From NCBI GenBank assembly GCA_959021945.1, contig CAUEYG010000028.1, positions 1-9,619 on the forward strand: DNA of 9,619 nt, in the 5' to 3' direction. The notes beneath the pieces were generated by a model that saw only the letters and a list, made by a program, of their open reading frames with translations, ran no database searches and was not told the DNA's origin. How positions within the stretch are numbered: position 1 is the first letter of the stretch; each line of letters begins with the position of its first letter. Below are positions 1 through 6,198 of this stretch, piece after piece. The translations under genes were made by a program, and so were the position numbers. Source of the stretch: an uncultured Eubacteriales bacterium. Its GTDB lineage: Bacteria > Bacillota > Clostridia > Peptostreptococcales > Anaerovoracaceae.

Positions 1-2
1 TC

Positions 3-656
3 GTCCAGCAGATTTTCCGCGAAATCGACCGCGACCCCACTGACGTGGAGCTGGCCACCGGATATGCCACACAAAAACCAGAGCAGCTGCTGGGCAGGAT
101 TTTGGAAAGCTGCAGTAGAGAGGGCGATCTTTGCGCCGATTTTTTCAGTGGGTCCGGGACCCTTGCAGCCACAGCGGAAAAGCTGGGCAGGCAGTGGATT
201 GCCTGCGATATTGGAGGGCTTGCTACGGCTAGCTGTTTAAAACGGATGTCTGTAAAAAAAAGCACCTTTACCTTGCTCAGTGAAAAGGAAGATCAGCAGG
301 GGGAGGAATTGAAGGTGAGCATTGAAACAGAACCCATGGAAGTTACAGACAAAAATCTTGTCACCGTTACACTGGAGGGTTATGATCCTGCGCTAAAAAA
401 CATACCTTTAGAAGGGGAAGATCGGGAGATCATTAAGAAATTCCGAAAAAAAGATCCCCTCCAGCTTTTAGAATATTGGAGCGTGGATTTTCATTATGAT
501 GGAAACGTTCACAATCCGGAATTTTCTTTTCCAAAAGAAAAAGATCGTATTGAGAAAAGGTGTAGACAGATCACCGGAAAGATTGAACAAATCAGTGTGA
601 GAGCGGTAGATGTGTTTGGCAACAGCACAGTGCGAGTTTTTAAGGCAGGAGGATGA
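3..656 (+). CDS. DNA methyltransferase, C-terminal part (5' end outside window)
   Basis: The frame is open from the window edge and gives 217 residues with no start of its own. A GTG at 45 exists, but coding clearly continues upstream of it. The visible part starts just before a TQKPEQLL segment, followed by the S-adenosylmethionine-binding motif I, DFFSGSGT (about residues 51-58 of this fragment). This order, target-recognition and catalytic DPPY part first and motif I late, is that of beta-class N4/N6-adenine methyltransferases, including type III Mod subunits. The catalytic DPPY motif must lie upstream, outside the window. About 140 charged residues of unassigned sequence follow motif I, a longer tail than most solitary methyltransferases have. 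The stop codon overlaps the ATG at 653 of the YitT gene. Whether a restriction partner exists cannot be seen here. Confidence 0.8.
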   Translation, partial: VQQIFREIDRDPTDVELATGYATQKPEQLLGRILESCSREGDLCADFFSGSGTLAATAEKLGRQWIACDIGGLATASCLKRMSVKKSTFTLLSEKEDQQGEELKVSIETEPMEVTDKNLVTVTLEGYDPALKNIPLEGEDREIIKKFRKKDPLQLLEYWSVDFHYDGNVHNPEFSFPKEKDRIEKRCRQITGKIEQISVRAVDVFGNSTVRVFKAGG

Positions 657-658
657 AA

Positions 659-1552
659 ATGAAGGGCGGATTTGAGAAAGAAAAAGTAAAGAAAGGCCTT
701 TTTGATCTGTTTTTTTTGCTGCTTGCCTGCAGCGTAGGGGCCTTTGCCACAGTGGGTGTCATGATTCCAAACGGACTGACCAGCGGAGGACTTACCGGCA
801 TTGTCCGTATTGTTCAAAACTATATACCGTTGGATTTTTCTCTCCTATATTACGGCGGTTCCATTGTAATCTTGGCAGTTGTAGCTGTTTTTCTCGGGCT
901 TCGAGAGTTTCGGAAGATCTTGCTTTTTACCATTGTATATCCAGCAGTTTTATTTGTCTTTGAAAAGCTGAATTTTCAGCTGCTGGAAGAAAAAGACGTG
1001 CTCCTTGCCGCTGTTTTCTGCGGCGTCTTTTCCGGTATCAGTGTAGGTTTGGTCTTTTGGAGAGGCTACTCATTCAGCGGCACGGATGCCATTGCTAAGA
1101 TACTGAGAAAAAAATTGTTCCCACAATATAGCCTCAGCAAAATTTTGCTGGCCATTGACGGCATTATTATTGTAATTGCAGCTTTAATCTTTGGGAGAAA
1201 CATTGCTCTCTATGCCCTGATTACACAAGTAATCATCAGCAGAATGGTTGACATTGTAATCTATGGATTTGAAATGAAAATCGTCCGCCTGGATATTATT
1301 ACAACCCAGGACCAGGCTATGAGCGCTTATATTATGGAGGATATCGGTAGGGGAGTCTCCAGCACAGAAATTACTGGAGGATATACAAAAAATCAGTATA
1401 CGCAGCTCAGCGTGATGTGTTCGCCGAGAGAGAGTATACTGATAAAACGCAGGGCAGCTCAGCTGGATCAGCACGCCCTGATTACTGTTTTACCTGTGGA
1501 GACCGTTTGGGGAACAGGAGAAGGCTTTACTGATCTGGAAAAGGAGCAATAA
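659..1552 (+). CDS. YitT-family membrane protein with C-terminal DUF2179 domain
   Basis: This 297-residue integral membrane protein of unknown transport role belongs to the YitT family, common in Firmicutes. The N-terminal part has about five hydrophobic segments (roughly residues 13-35, 62-80, 87-102, 116-133, 160-178). It carries the glycine-rich family signatures NGLTSGGLTGI near residue 38 and GYSFSGTDA near residue 137. From about residue 212 onward a soluble domain begins with VRLDIIT, includes STEITGGY, and resembles DUF2179. I chose the ATG at 659 rather than the in-frame ATG at 653. The AGGAGG at 647-652 touches the ATG at 653 but lies an ideal 6 nt before 659. The methyltransferase stop overlaps this region (ATGA at 653-656), implying translational coupling. 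The gene ends 3 bp from the convergent histidine kinase gene. Confidence 0.9.
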   Translation: MKGGFEKEKVKKGLFDLFFLLLACSVGAFATVGVMIPNGLTSGGLTGIVRIVQNYIPLDFSLLYYGGSIVILAVVAVFLGLREFRKILLFTIVYPAVLFVFEKLNFQLLEEKDVLLAAVFCGVFSGISVGLVFWRGYSFSGTDAIAKILRKKLFPQYSLSKILLAIDGIIIVIAALIFGRNIALYALITQVIISRMVDIVIYGFEMKIVRLDIITTQDQAMSAYIMEDIGRGVSSTEITGGYTKNQYTQLSVMCSPRESILIKRRAAQLDQHALITVLPVETVWGTGEGFTDLEKEQ

Positions 1553-1555
1553 CCC

Positions 1556-2872
1556 TTATTGGGGAAAACACACGGTAATCCTTGTCCCCAGTTCCTGGCG
1601 GCTCAACACTTGAAAATAGCCGCCATGTTTATCTACAATCCATTTTGCAATAGAAAGGCCTAATCCGGTTCCTCCGTTTTCCCTGCCGCGAGCTGGGTCA
1701 GCCCGGAAAAAGCGCTCAAACATGTGAGGCATATCTTCCTCAGAAATGCCAATTCCTTCATCTTGAACCACAAAACAGTTGTGGCCCTTTTCGTTTTTTT
1801 TCACCTGCAGAACAATATCGTAACCTTTCGGTGTGTATTTTGCTGCGTTGTCTACTAGAATACGTGCAGCCTGTTTGATCATGGAGCTGTCCCCGGTCAT
1901 CTTGATATCATCAGCCCCTTTTAACTGATAATGATGTTCTTGATCAATCATAACCGATTCATCAAAGACTTCCTTTATGATCTCTGTAAGAGAAAAGGGT
2001 TCCATACTAAGCTTCGTTCTGCCGCTGTCGCCTCTGGCCAGGAAGAGCAGCTGTTCTACCAGTTTTTTCATATGGTCTGACTCGCTTTTAATTGCAGCAA
2101 TGGATTCTTCCAAAATTTTTTCATCCTCTTTGCCCCAGCGGTCCAGCATATTGGCATAACCCTGTATAACTGCAATAGGCGTTCGCAATTCATGTGAGGC
2201 GTCAGAGACAAAGCGGGCCTGCTGCTGGTAAGACTGCCGCATACGGTCCAGCAAACTGTTGACTGCCTGTTCCAGCCCTTCCAGCTCTGCATCTCCTGTT
2301 TGCAGTCTGGCGTCAGGGCCTGTAGGGCTGATCTGACTGATGGCGTCTTCTAAATGATGAAACCTTTCCTCATCAAAAGAGGCGGCATCTGTAAGATCTT
2401 TGGCCATCTGTGAAATTTCATAAAGAGGAGCCAGCTGTTTTCGGGCTTTGCGGGAACCGGTTAAAATCTCAGACAAAAGAATCAGAAGCTGCAGCAGCAG
2501 TAAAAAGAGGATACAGCGCCAGGTAAACAAAAGGAATTTCCCTGCGTATATTGAAGTCTCTTTTCCATCAGCCTGGTGAACATACTGTGTGCGGGCCAGA
2601 GTATCACGAAAGGGCGGATTTTTTAGAAAGCCAGTGCTTCCATCAGAAATCCCTGCTGATTTTGGGATTTTATCCTCTGTTATCCTTTCAAAATGGCGGG
2701 GTGTACTGAGCTGAAACTCCTGGCCCTTTGCTGTCTCTTGAAAATAGCACCAGCCGCTTACAGCCATAATAGCAACTAAAAGATCAAAGAACAAAAAGGC
2801 TGAGAAAAGTCCTGCTACCCAGGTTCGATTCATGTTTCTGGATATGGAGCGCATTTTTTTTGTTTGATTCAT
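1556..2872 (-). CDS. Membrane sensor histidine kinase (HAMP-like linker, HisKA, HATPase)
   Basis: This 438-residue orthodox sensor kinase is the partner of the adjacent OmpR-type regulator. Two membrane segments (about residues 18-43 and 112-138) enclose an extracytoplasmic sensor loop of about 70 residues with no recognisable domain. A degenerate HAMP-like linker follows (about 140-215), then the HisKA helix pair with phosphoacceptor His227 in SHELRTP. The ATPase domain shows the N box around Asn342 (ILVDNAAKYTP), the G1 box DEGIGI at 371-376, the F box FERFFR and the G2 box GTGLGLS at 401-407. All catalytic boxes are intact. The gene starts 4 nt after the regulator's stop codon, and its AAAGGA site (complement of 2881-2886, 8 nt spacing) lies inside the regulator's end, so the two are coupled. 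The signal is unknown; envelope stress or a cell-wall compound is only a guess from the architecture. Confidence 0.95.
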   Translation of the reverse strand: MNQTKKMRSISRNMNRTWVAGLFSAFLFFDLLVAIMAVSGWCYFQETAKGQEFQLSTPRHFERITEDKIPKSAGISDGSTGFLKNPPFRDTLARTQYVHQADGKETSIYAGKFLLFTWRCILFLLLLQLLILLSEILTGSRKARKQLAPLYEISQMAKDLTDAASFDEERFHHLEDAISQISPTGPDARLQTGDAELEGLEQAVNSLLDRMRQSYQQQARFVSDASHELRTPIAVIQGYANMLDRWGKEDEKILEESIAAIKSESDHMKKLVEQLLFLARGDSGRTKLSMEPFSLTEIIKEVFDESVMIDQEHHYQLKGADDIKMTGDSSMIKQAARILVDNAAKYTPKGYDIVLQVKKNEKGHNCFVVQDEGIGISEEDMPHMFERFFRADPARGRENGGTGLGLSIAKWIVDKHGGYFQVLSRQELGTRITVCFPQ

Positions 2873-2876
2873 TGCT

Positions 2877-3569
2877 CTATTCCTTTATCACATAACCGAT
2901 GCCTCTGACTGTATGAATGACTTTTTCTCCAAAGGCATCGTCTATTTTATTTCTTAAATAATACACATATACATCTACAACATTGGTTTCTCCCATGTAA
3001 TCGTATCCCCAGACCCGTGTCAAAAGGCTGTCCCGGCTCATAACAATTGATTTGTTTTCCAAAAGGGTTTGGAGCAGTAAAAATTCCTTGTTTGTAAGAT
3101 CAATGGAGCAGTCACCGTAAAAAACAGTATGGCGGGCCGGATCCAAGCAAAGCTTTCCACAGGTAAGCAGCCGGCTTTGCGGCAGGGCCTGATCAGCTTC
3201 AATTTGACTTGCTTTTTTCAAGGCCACTCGGATGCGGGCCAATAGCTCTTCAATGGCAAAGGGTTTTGTAATATAATCATCAGCTCCCATGTCCAGCCCC
3301 GACACTTTATCCATAACCGCATCTCTTGCAGTCAGCATAATAACCGGCATTTGGCTGGTCTTACGAAGGCGGCGCAACACTTCCAGTCCCGAAAGGCCGG
3401 GAAGCATGATATCCAAAAGGCAGAGATCATACTCCCCGCTTTCCGCCATTTCCAGACCTGTGCGCCCGTCAGCTGCTTTTCCTACTTCATATCCTTCATG
3501 TACCAGCTCTAACTCTGTAAATCTGGCAATTTTTTCTTCATCCTCAATGAGCAGAATTTTTACTGACAT
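2877..3569 (-). CDS. OmpR/PhoB-family response regulator
   Basis: This is a 230-residue transcription factor. The N-terminal receiver domain (about 1-120) has the acidic pocket Glu9-Asp10, phosphoacceptor Asp53 in LLDIMLPG, Thr80 and Lys102 (TKPF). The C-terminal winged-helix DNA-binding domain (about 132-228) has the typical LTNKEFLLL start, the RVWGYD segment and the closing VRGIGYV hairpin. The start is supported by GGGAGGAG just upstream on the complementary strand (3574-3581). It sits 18 nt after the DUF4342 gene and 4 nt before the kinase gene, as the middle gene of a three-gene operon. By family rule it should bind tandem direct repeats; the repeats at 4186-4228 upstream of the first gene are a candidate autoregulatory target (inference). 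Confidence 0.97.
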   Translation of the reverse strand: MSVKILLIEDEEKIARFTELELVHEGYEVGKAADGRTGLEMAESGEYDLCLLDIMLPGLSGLEVLRRLRKTSQMPVIMLTARDAVMDKVSGLDMGADDYITKPFAIEELLARIRVALKKASQIEADQALPQSRLLTCGKLCLDPARHTVFYGDCSIDLTNKEFLLLQTLLENKSIVMSRDSLLTRVWGYDYMGETNVVDVYVYYLRNKIDDAFGEKVIHTVRGIGYVIKE

Positions 3570-3587
3570 GGTACTCCTCCCTGTTTG

Positions 3588-4130
3588 TTACTTATCGTCT
3601 TTGTTCATTTCATTCTTAAAGTGATTGACTGCTTCTGTGGCCTGGTCCATGGTTTTGTTGATCTTTTCCTTTCCCAGCTCCGCTCCTTTAAAATTATAGC
3701 TAAAATCAAAGAAGAGACTGACCACCATAATCGGAATTACCACCCAGAAGAAGCAGAGCAAAAGGATGATAAAAGCGATTACCGGGAGATCCATCAGAGC
3801 CTGCCCATGCTGTTTGATGACTAGGCTGTTTTCGCAGCCCTTTTGGACCAGATACTTGATGGCTTTCCCCATCTTTTTAAAAAAGTGATCCTGGGATTTT
3901 TCGTTCTGGCTGTCTTCCTTTTCACAAAGGGTCAAGGCCTGGACCGGCTGGTCTTCCTGTGCGGTATCGGAAGTGTAAGAAGCTGTAGAGTCTTTGACCT
4001 TACCTTGCCCCTCCAGCAATACCAGAGCATCTAACATATCCCAATCACAATCTTCCAGGGCCTTTTTTGCTTCCTCATAACTTACATTGGCCCGCTGTCT
4101 TAATTTTTCAACTTTCTCTAAATGATCCAT
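3588..4130 (-). CDS. UBA-like / DUF4342 domain small membrane protein
   Basis: This is a 180-residue protein of unknown function. Residues 3-45 (EKVEKLRQRANVSYEEAKKA and the CDWDMLDALVLLE stretch) match the three-helix UBA/TS-N-like fold found at the start of DUF4342 proteins. A polar linker with acidic residues and glutamines follows (46-82). A basic amphipathic stretch (85-110) precedes one long hydrophobic segment (about 115-142) and a charged, helical C-terminus. An in-frame ATG at 4154 would add eight residues, but GGAGG (complement of 4138-4142) lies 7 nt before the ATG at 4130 and downstream of 4154, so 4130 is the better start. It leads the operon with the regulator and kinase 18 nt downstream, suggesting a role in, or control by, that two-component system. 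The UBA-like fold would suggest protein binding (inference). Confidence 0.85.
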   Translation of the reverse strand: MDHLEKVEKLRQRANVSYEEAKKALEDCDWDMLDALVLLEGQGKVKDSTASYTSDTAQEDQPVQALTLCEKEDSQNEKSQDHFFKKMGKAIKYLVQKGCENSLVIKQHGQALMDLPVIAFIILLLCFFWVVIPIMVVSLFFDFSYNFKGAELGKEKINKTMDQATEAVNHFKNEMNKDDK

Positions 4131-4171
4131 TTTCATACCTCCGTTATTTTTCATTTCCTGTTTATGGCTTT

Positions 4172-4177
4172 ATGATA
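4172..4177 (-). promoter_or_regulatory. Candidate -10 element of the DUF4342-regulator-kinase operon
   Basis: The complementary strand reads TATCAT here, about 42 nt before the chosen start codon at 4130. No convincing -35 hexamer lies 16-18 nt upstream; the best is ATTCCA, in the middle of the inverted repeat at 4186-4207. A poor -35 with repeats over and upstream of it is what an activator-dependent promoter would look like. The assignment rests on this pattern only. Confidence 0.35.
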
Positions 4178-4185
4178 CAAAACCA

Positions 4186-4228
4186 TTCTTAAACTGGAAT
4201 TTAAGAAAAATTAGAAATTCATTAGAAA
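4186..4228 (-). promoter_or_regulatory. Candidate operator: 8-bp inverted repeat plus 11-bp-period direct repeats
   Basis: On the + strand TTCTTAAA (4186-4193) and TTTAAGAA (4200-4207) form a perfect inverted repeat with a 6-nt centre. Directly beside it, ATTAGAAA occurs at 4210-4217 and again at 4221-4228, an exact 8-bp direct repeat with an 11-bp period. Direct repeats one helical turn apart are typical targets of OmpR/PhoB-family regulators. The block sits in the 123-bp gap upstream of the operon that encodes such a regulator, at the expected -35 and upstream positions. Autoregulation is inferred. The region is AT-rich, so part of the repetition could be chance. Confidence 0.45.
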
Positions 4229-4253
4229 GCAGTGGGAAAATTTTAATACTCTG

Positions 4254-5267
4254 CTACAGACTTTTTAAAAATCCCATAATGTCCTCTTCTGTGGTTCCCC
4301 AGGAAGTTACCAGGCGGATGACAGAGGCGCGGTCGCCGGCAGTATCCCAGGGTTCAAAGGATACGGTTTCTTCCAAATGCTGAACCAACATATTGGGAAA
4401 AATGGGGAAAAGCTGGTTCGTAGGGGAATCTGTGAAAAATTCATATCCGCCGCCTGTAATCCCATTTTTTAAAAGCTGAGCCATGTTATTTGCATGGCGG
4501 GCCAGATCAAAATACAGCCCATCCTTAAACAGCTCTGCAAACTGTATACCAAAGAATCTGCCCTTTGCCAGCATGCCTCCTCGCTGCTTGATATGAAAAC
4601 GAAAATCTTCCTTTAATGCGTCTCTCATGATGACAAGGGCCTCTCCAAACATTGCGCCATTTTTCGTCCCTCCAATGTAAAAGGCGTCCGTAAGGGCCGC
4701 CATATCCGGCAAGGTCAGATCATTTTCCTCTGAGGTAAGGGCGCAGCCCAATCTTGCGCCGTCTGCATACAGGTATAGGTTATATTGATCGCAAACCTTC
4801 CGCAATGCTTGCAAATCTTCTTTTTTATAGATGGCGCCTGTTTCTGTTGTATTGGAAAGATAAACCATCTTTGGTTTTACCATATGCTCCCCCTGATGAT
4901 GGAGTACAGCAGATTCGACCTGGGCTGCGGAAATCTTTCCATTGGCAGCGGGCAGGTGAATCACTTTGTGTCCGGCAGCCTCAATGGCTCCGGTTTCATG
5001 AACACAGATATGGCCGCTGTCAGCAGCTATGACAGCATGGTGAGGGCGTAAAAAAGCCGCAGCAGCTGTTAAATTTGTTTGGGTGCCGCCCATGAGAAAA
5101 TGGATATCCGCCTCTGGGGCATCGAGCAAGTTTCTCAATAAGTCTTTTGCCTCCTCACAAAAAGGGTCCAGACTATAGCCGGCAGTATGTATCATATTCG
5201 TATCGGCAAGAGCCTTCAAAATCCGGGGATGGGCCCCCAGACTGTAATCATTTCGTAAAAAAATCAT
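4254..5267 (-). CDS. Threonine aldolase-like PLP-dependent enzyme
   Basis: This 337-residue cytoplasmic fold-type I enzyme belongs to the beta-eliminating lyase/threonine aldolase family, which cleaves L-threonine or L-allo-threonine to glycine and acetaldehyde. It begins with the family-typical FLRNDYSLGAHP. It has the cofactor-contacting GGTQTN (60-65), the ring-stacking region SGHICVHETGA (84-94), ADGARLG (168-174) with the Asp that holds the PLP ring nitrogen, and Schiff-base Lys202 in GGTKNG. The frame extends 26 codons further upstream, but those residues are unlike the family. AAGAGG (complement of 5274-5279) lies 6 nt before the ATG at 5267 and 3 nt before the ATG at 5270, so 5267 is preferred, with 5270 possible. 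Length is normal for the family. It is a single gene divergent from the ANTAR operon. Substrate stereospecificity cannot be read from sequence. Confidence 0.88.
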   Translation of the reverse strand: MIFLRNDYSLGAHPRILKALADTNMIHTAGYSLDPFCEEAKDLLRNLLDAPEADIHFLMGGTQTNLTAAAAFLRPHHAVIAADSGHICVHETGAIEAAGHKVIHLPAANGKISAAQVESAVLHHQGEHMVKPKMVYLSNTTETGAIYKKEDLQALRKVCDQYNLYLYADGARLGCALTSEENDLTLPDMAALTDAFYIGGTKNGAMFGEALVIMRDALKEDFRFHIKQRGGMLAKGRFFGIQFAELFKDGLYFDLARHANNMAQLLKNGITGGGYEFFTDSPTNQLFPIFPNMLVQHLEETVSFEPWDTAGDRASVIRLVTSWGTTEEDIMGFLKSL

Positions 5268-5297
5268 CATAATCCTCTTTCTTATTTTGGTTTTGTT

Positions 5298-5313
5298 TTT
5301 ATTATATAATAAA
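5298..5313. promoter_or_regulatory. Perfect 16-bp AT palindrome in the divergent intergenic region
   Basis: TTTATTATATAATAAA reads identically on both strands. It contains TATAAT on the - strand (complement of 5301-5306), about 35 nt before the aldolase start, so it probably includes that gene's -10 element. No good -35 is seen at the right distance: TTGTCA (complement of 5317-5322) is only 10 nt away. It could also be a repressor site, or simply AT-rich promoter DNA. Confidence 0.35.
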
Positions 5314-5355
5314 GTATGACAAAAAAACAGGCATTTTATTTCCAAATAAAACTAG

Positions 5356-5384
5356 TTGACATTTCAGAATTTTACGAGTATAGT
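5356..5384 (+). promoter_or_regulatory. Sigma-A promoter of the ANTAR operon
   Basis: A perfect -35 hexamer TTGACA (5356-5361) is followed after exactly 17 nt by TATAGT (5379-5384), one mismatch from the -10 consensus. Transcription should begin near 5390-5392. That is within the first arm of the leader hairpin, so the RNA would fold into the regulatory structure almost from its first base. The strength of this promoter fits a system controlled after initiation, by termination. Confidence 0.85.
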
Positions 5385-5386
5385 AT

Positions 5387-5430
5387 ACTTATAAATACAA
5401 CGGCGTGTTTATAAGTGAGCAACGAAGCTT
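5387..5430 (+). promoter_or_regulatory. ANTAR-type tandem hairpin element, leader site 1
   Basis: Hairpin P1 pairs 5387-5398 with 5405-5416 (12 pairs, one of them T-G) and closes on the six-base loop AACGGC (5399-5404). Hairpin P2 pairs 5417-5420 with 5427-5430 (three Watson-Crick pairs plus one G-T) around the loop AACGAA (5421-5426). Both loops have A at position 1 and G at position 4, the signature of RNA hairpins bound by ANTAR regulators such as EutV. The 3' arm of P2 is also part of the 5' arm of the terminator that follows, so P2 and the terminator cannot form together. P2 is short and follows P1 with no gap, so it probably needs the bound protein to hold it. The element precedes the gene of an ANTAR protein, implying positive autoregulation (inference). 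Confidence 0.85.
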
Positions 5431-5460
5431 AAACAATTTTATCTTGTTTAAGTTTTTTTT
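5425..5460 (+). terminator. Intrinsic terminator in the operon leader (regulated)
   Basis: The stem pairs 5425-5436 with 5444-5455; the inner nine pairs (5428-5436 with 5444-5452) are perfect and the outer part includes one G-T pair. The loop is seven bases (5437-5443) and a run of eight Ts follows at 5453-5460. The T run ends 25 nt before the regulator's start codon, so termination here would give a leader RNA of about 70 nt. It shares 5427-5430 with hairpin P2 of the ANTAR element, making it an attenuator, not a simple end of transcription. Confidence 0.88.
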
Positions 5461-5485
5461 CTGTAATGCTAGAGAGTGTGTAAGA

Positions 5486-6073
5486 ATGACGAAAACAGTA
5501 ATAATAGCAGATGATGAAGCTATCACTAGGCTGGATATAAAAGAAAGGCTTGAAATCTTTGGATATGAGGTGGTCGGTGAAGCAGCGGATGGCTTTGACG
5601 CAATTGAGCTTTGCCGTAAAAAGAAACCGGATGTTGTCATATTAGACGTGAAGATGCCCATGATGGATGGGCTTAGTGCAGCTAGAATGATCAAAAAAGA
5701 GTCTCTGTCCAACTGTATTATTATGCTTACTGCTTACAGCGACCACGACTTTGTAGAAAAGGCAGGCGAGTCAGGAGCAATGGGATATCTGGTAAAACCT
5801 ATTACAGATAACTCACTGATGCCTACAATCCAAGTAGCTCTTAAACGAAGTCAGGAAATCTGTCAGCTGCAGCAGGAAAATAGAGAAAAAGACAGACAGC
5901 TAAGAAACCGCATGCTGATTGACCGAGCTAAGGGGCTTATTATGAGTGAAAAAAAGGTTAGTGAAGAGGAAGCATATCAATATATACGAAAAATCAGTAT
6001 GGATAAGAGAAAATCCATGGCTGTGGTGGCAGAGATGATTATTATGGGCCACCAATCCATGATAGGAAAATAA
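5486..6073 (+). CDS. ANTAR-domain response regulator, transcription antiterminator (EutV/NasT/AmiR class)
   Basis: This 195-residue RNA-binding regulator prevents termination when phosphorylated. The receiver domain (3-120) has Asp9-Asp10, phosphoacceptor Asp54 in ILDVKMPMMDG, Thr82 and Lys104 (VKPI). A coiled helix (about 121-140) leads into the ANTAR domain (about 141-187), with the hallmark LIDRAKGLIM, then EEEAYQYIRK and the final helix ending AEMII. The length equals typical EutV-like proteins. The frame is open upstream to 5405, but that stretch is the terminator leader; ATG 5486 starts the receiver domain correctly. Its ribosome site is weak (AGAGAG at 5471-5476). The next gene encodes a matching HisKA_2 kinase. 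Terminator-hairpin elements lie on both sides of the gene, so it is very likely its own activator. No ethanolamine genes are present here, so it should not be named EutV. Confidence 0.95.
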   Translation: MTKTVIIADDEAITRLDIKERLEIFGYEVVGEAADGFDAIELCRKKKPDVVILDVKMPMMDGLSAARMIKKESLSNCIIMLTAYSDHDFVEKAGESGAMGYLVKPITDNSLMPTIQVALKRSQEICQLQQENREKDRQLRNRMLIDRAKGLIMSEKKVSEEEAYQYIRKISMDKRKSMAVVAEMIIMGHQSMIGK

Positions 6074-6087
6074 AAAAAGAATATGGA

Positions 6088-6127
6088 CACACGGGGTAGT
6101 GTGGGGAAGAAGCAACGGAGCTATTTT
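6088..6127 (+). promoter_or_regulatory. ANTAR-type tandem hairpin element, internal site 2
   Basis: Hairpin P1 pairs CACAC (6088-6092) with GTGTG (6099-6103) around the six-base loop GGGGTA; G is at position 4, but position 1 is G instead of the expected A. Hairpin P2 has the core AGC/GCT (6111-6113 with 6120-6122) around the loop AACGGA (6114-6119), which fits AxxGxx. Below one A-A mismatch the stem can continue with 6106-6109 and 6124-6127 (two A-T and two G-T pairs). P2 and the 5' arm of the following terminator share 6118-6127, so they are mutually exclusive. The core at 6111-6122 matches the P2 core of the leader site at 11 of 12 bases. P1 is the weaker half of this call. Confidence 0.75.
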
Positions 6128-6162
6128 AATCGCGAGGTCATGATTAAAATAGCTCTTTTTTT
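6118..6162 (+). terminator. Strong intrinsic terminator between regulator and kinase genes (regulated)
   Basis: A perfect 14-bp stem (6118-6131 with 6142-6155) with a ten-base loop (6132-6141) is followed by seven Ts (6156-6162). It starts 45 nt after the regulator's stop and ends 36 nt before the kinase's start. Overlap with the AACGGA-loop hairpin makes it a second antitermination checkpoint. Without activated regulator, transcription should stop here, sparing the kinase, transporter and hydrolase genes. Confidence 0.92.
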
Positions 6163-6198
6163 ACTCCTTCTAAACTTATACGAATGAAAGGAACGATT

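Noticed and set aside
509..817. Antisense open frame of 102 codons across the methyltransferase-YitT junction
   Set aside because: It lies opposite two well-supported genes, has no ribosome site or family resemblance, and reads as a shadow frame. The other antisense frames (for example 1184-1474, 5900-6115, 9197-9487) were dismissed for the same reason.
1548..1560. AATAA-CCC-TTATT as a bidirectional terminator
   Set aside because: The stem is five A-T pairs only, with a 3-nt loop and no adjoining T run on either strand. It is not stable enough.
4206..4258. Intrinsic terminator after the threonine aldolase gene (- strand)
   Set aside because: AGCAG/CTGCT can pair, but the stem is 5 bp with an 18-nt loop and only a short T run interrupted by C follows. 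It is too weak to call.
5405..5485. A longer ANTAR regulator starting upstream of 5486
   Set aside because: The extra 27 codons are the hairpin and terminator leader, rich in Phe/Asn and unlike any receiver domain. ATG 5486 begins the beta-1 strand of the receiver domain correctly.
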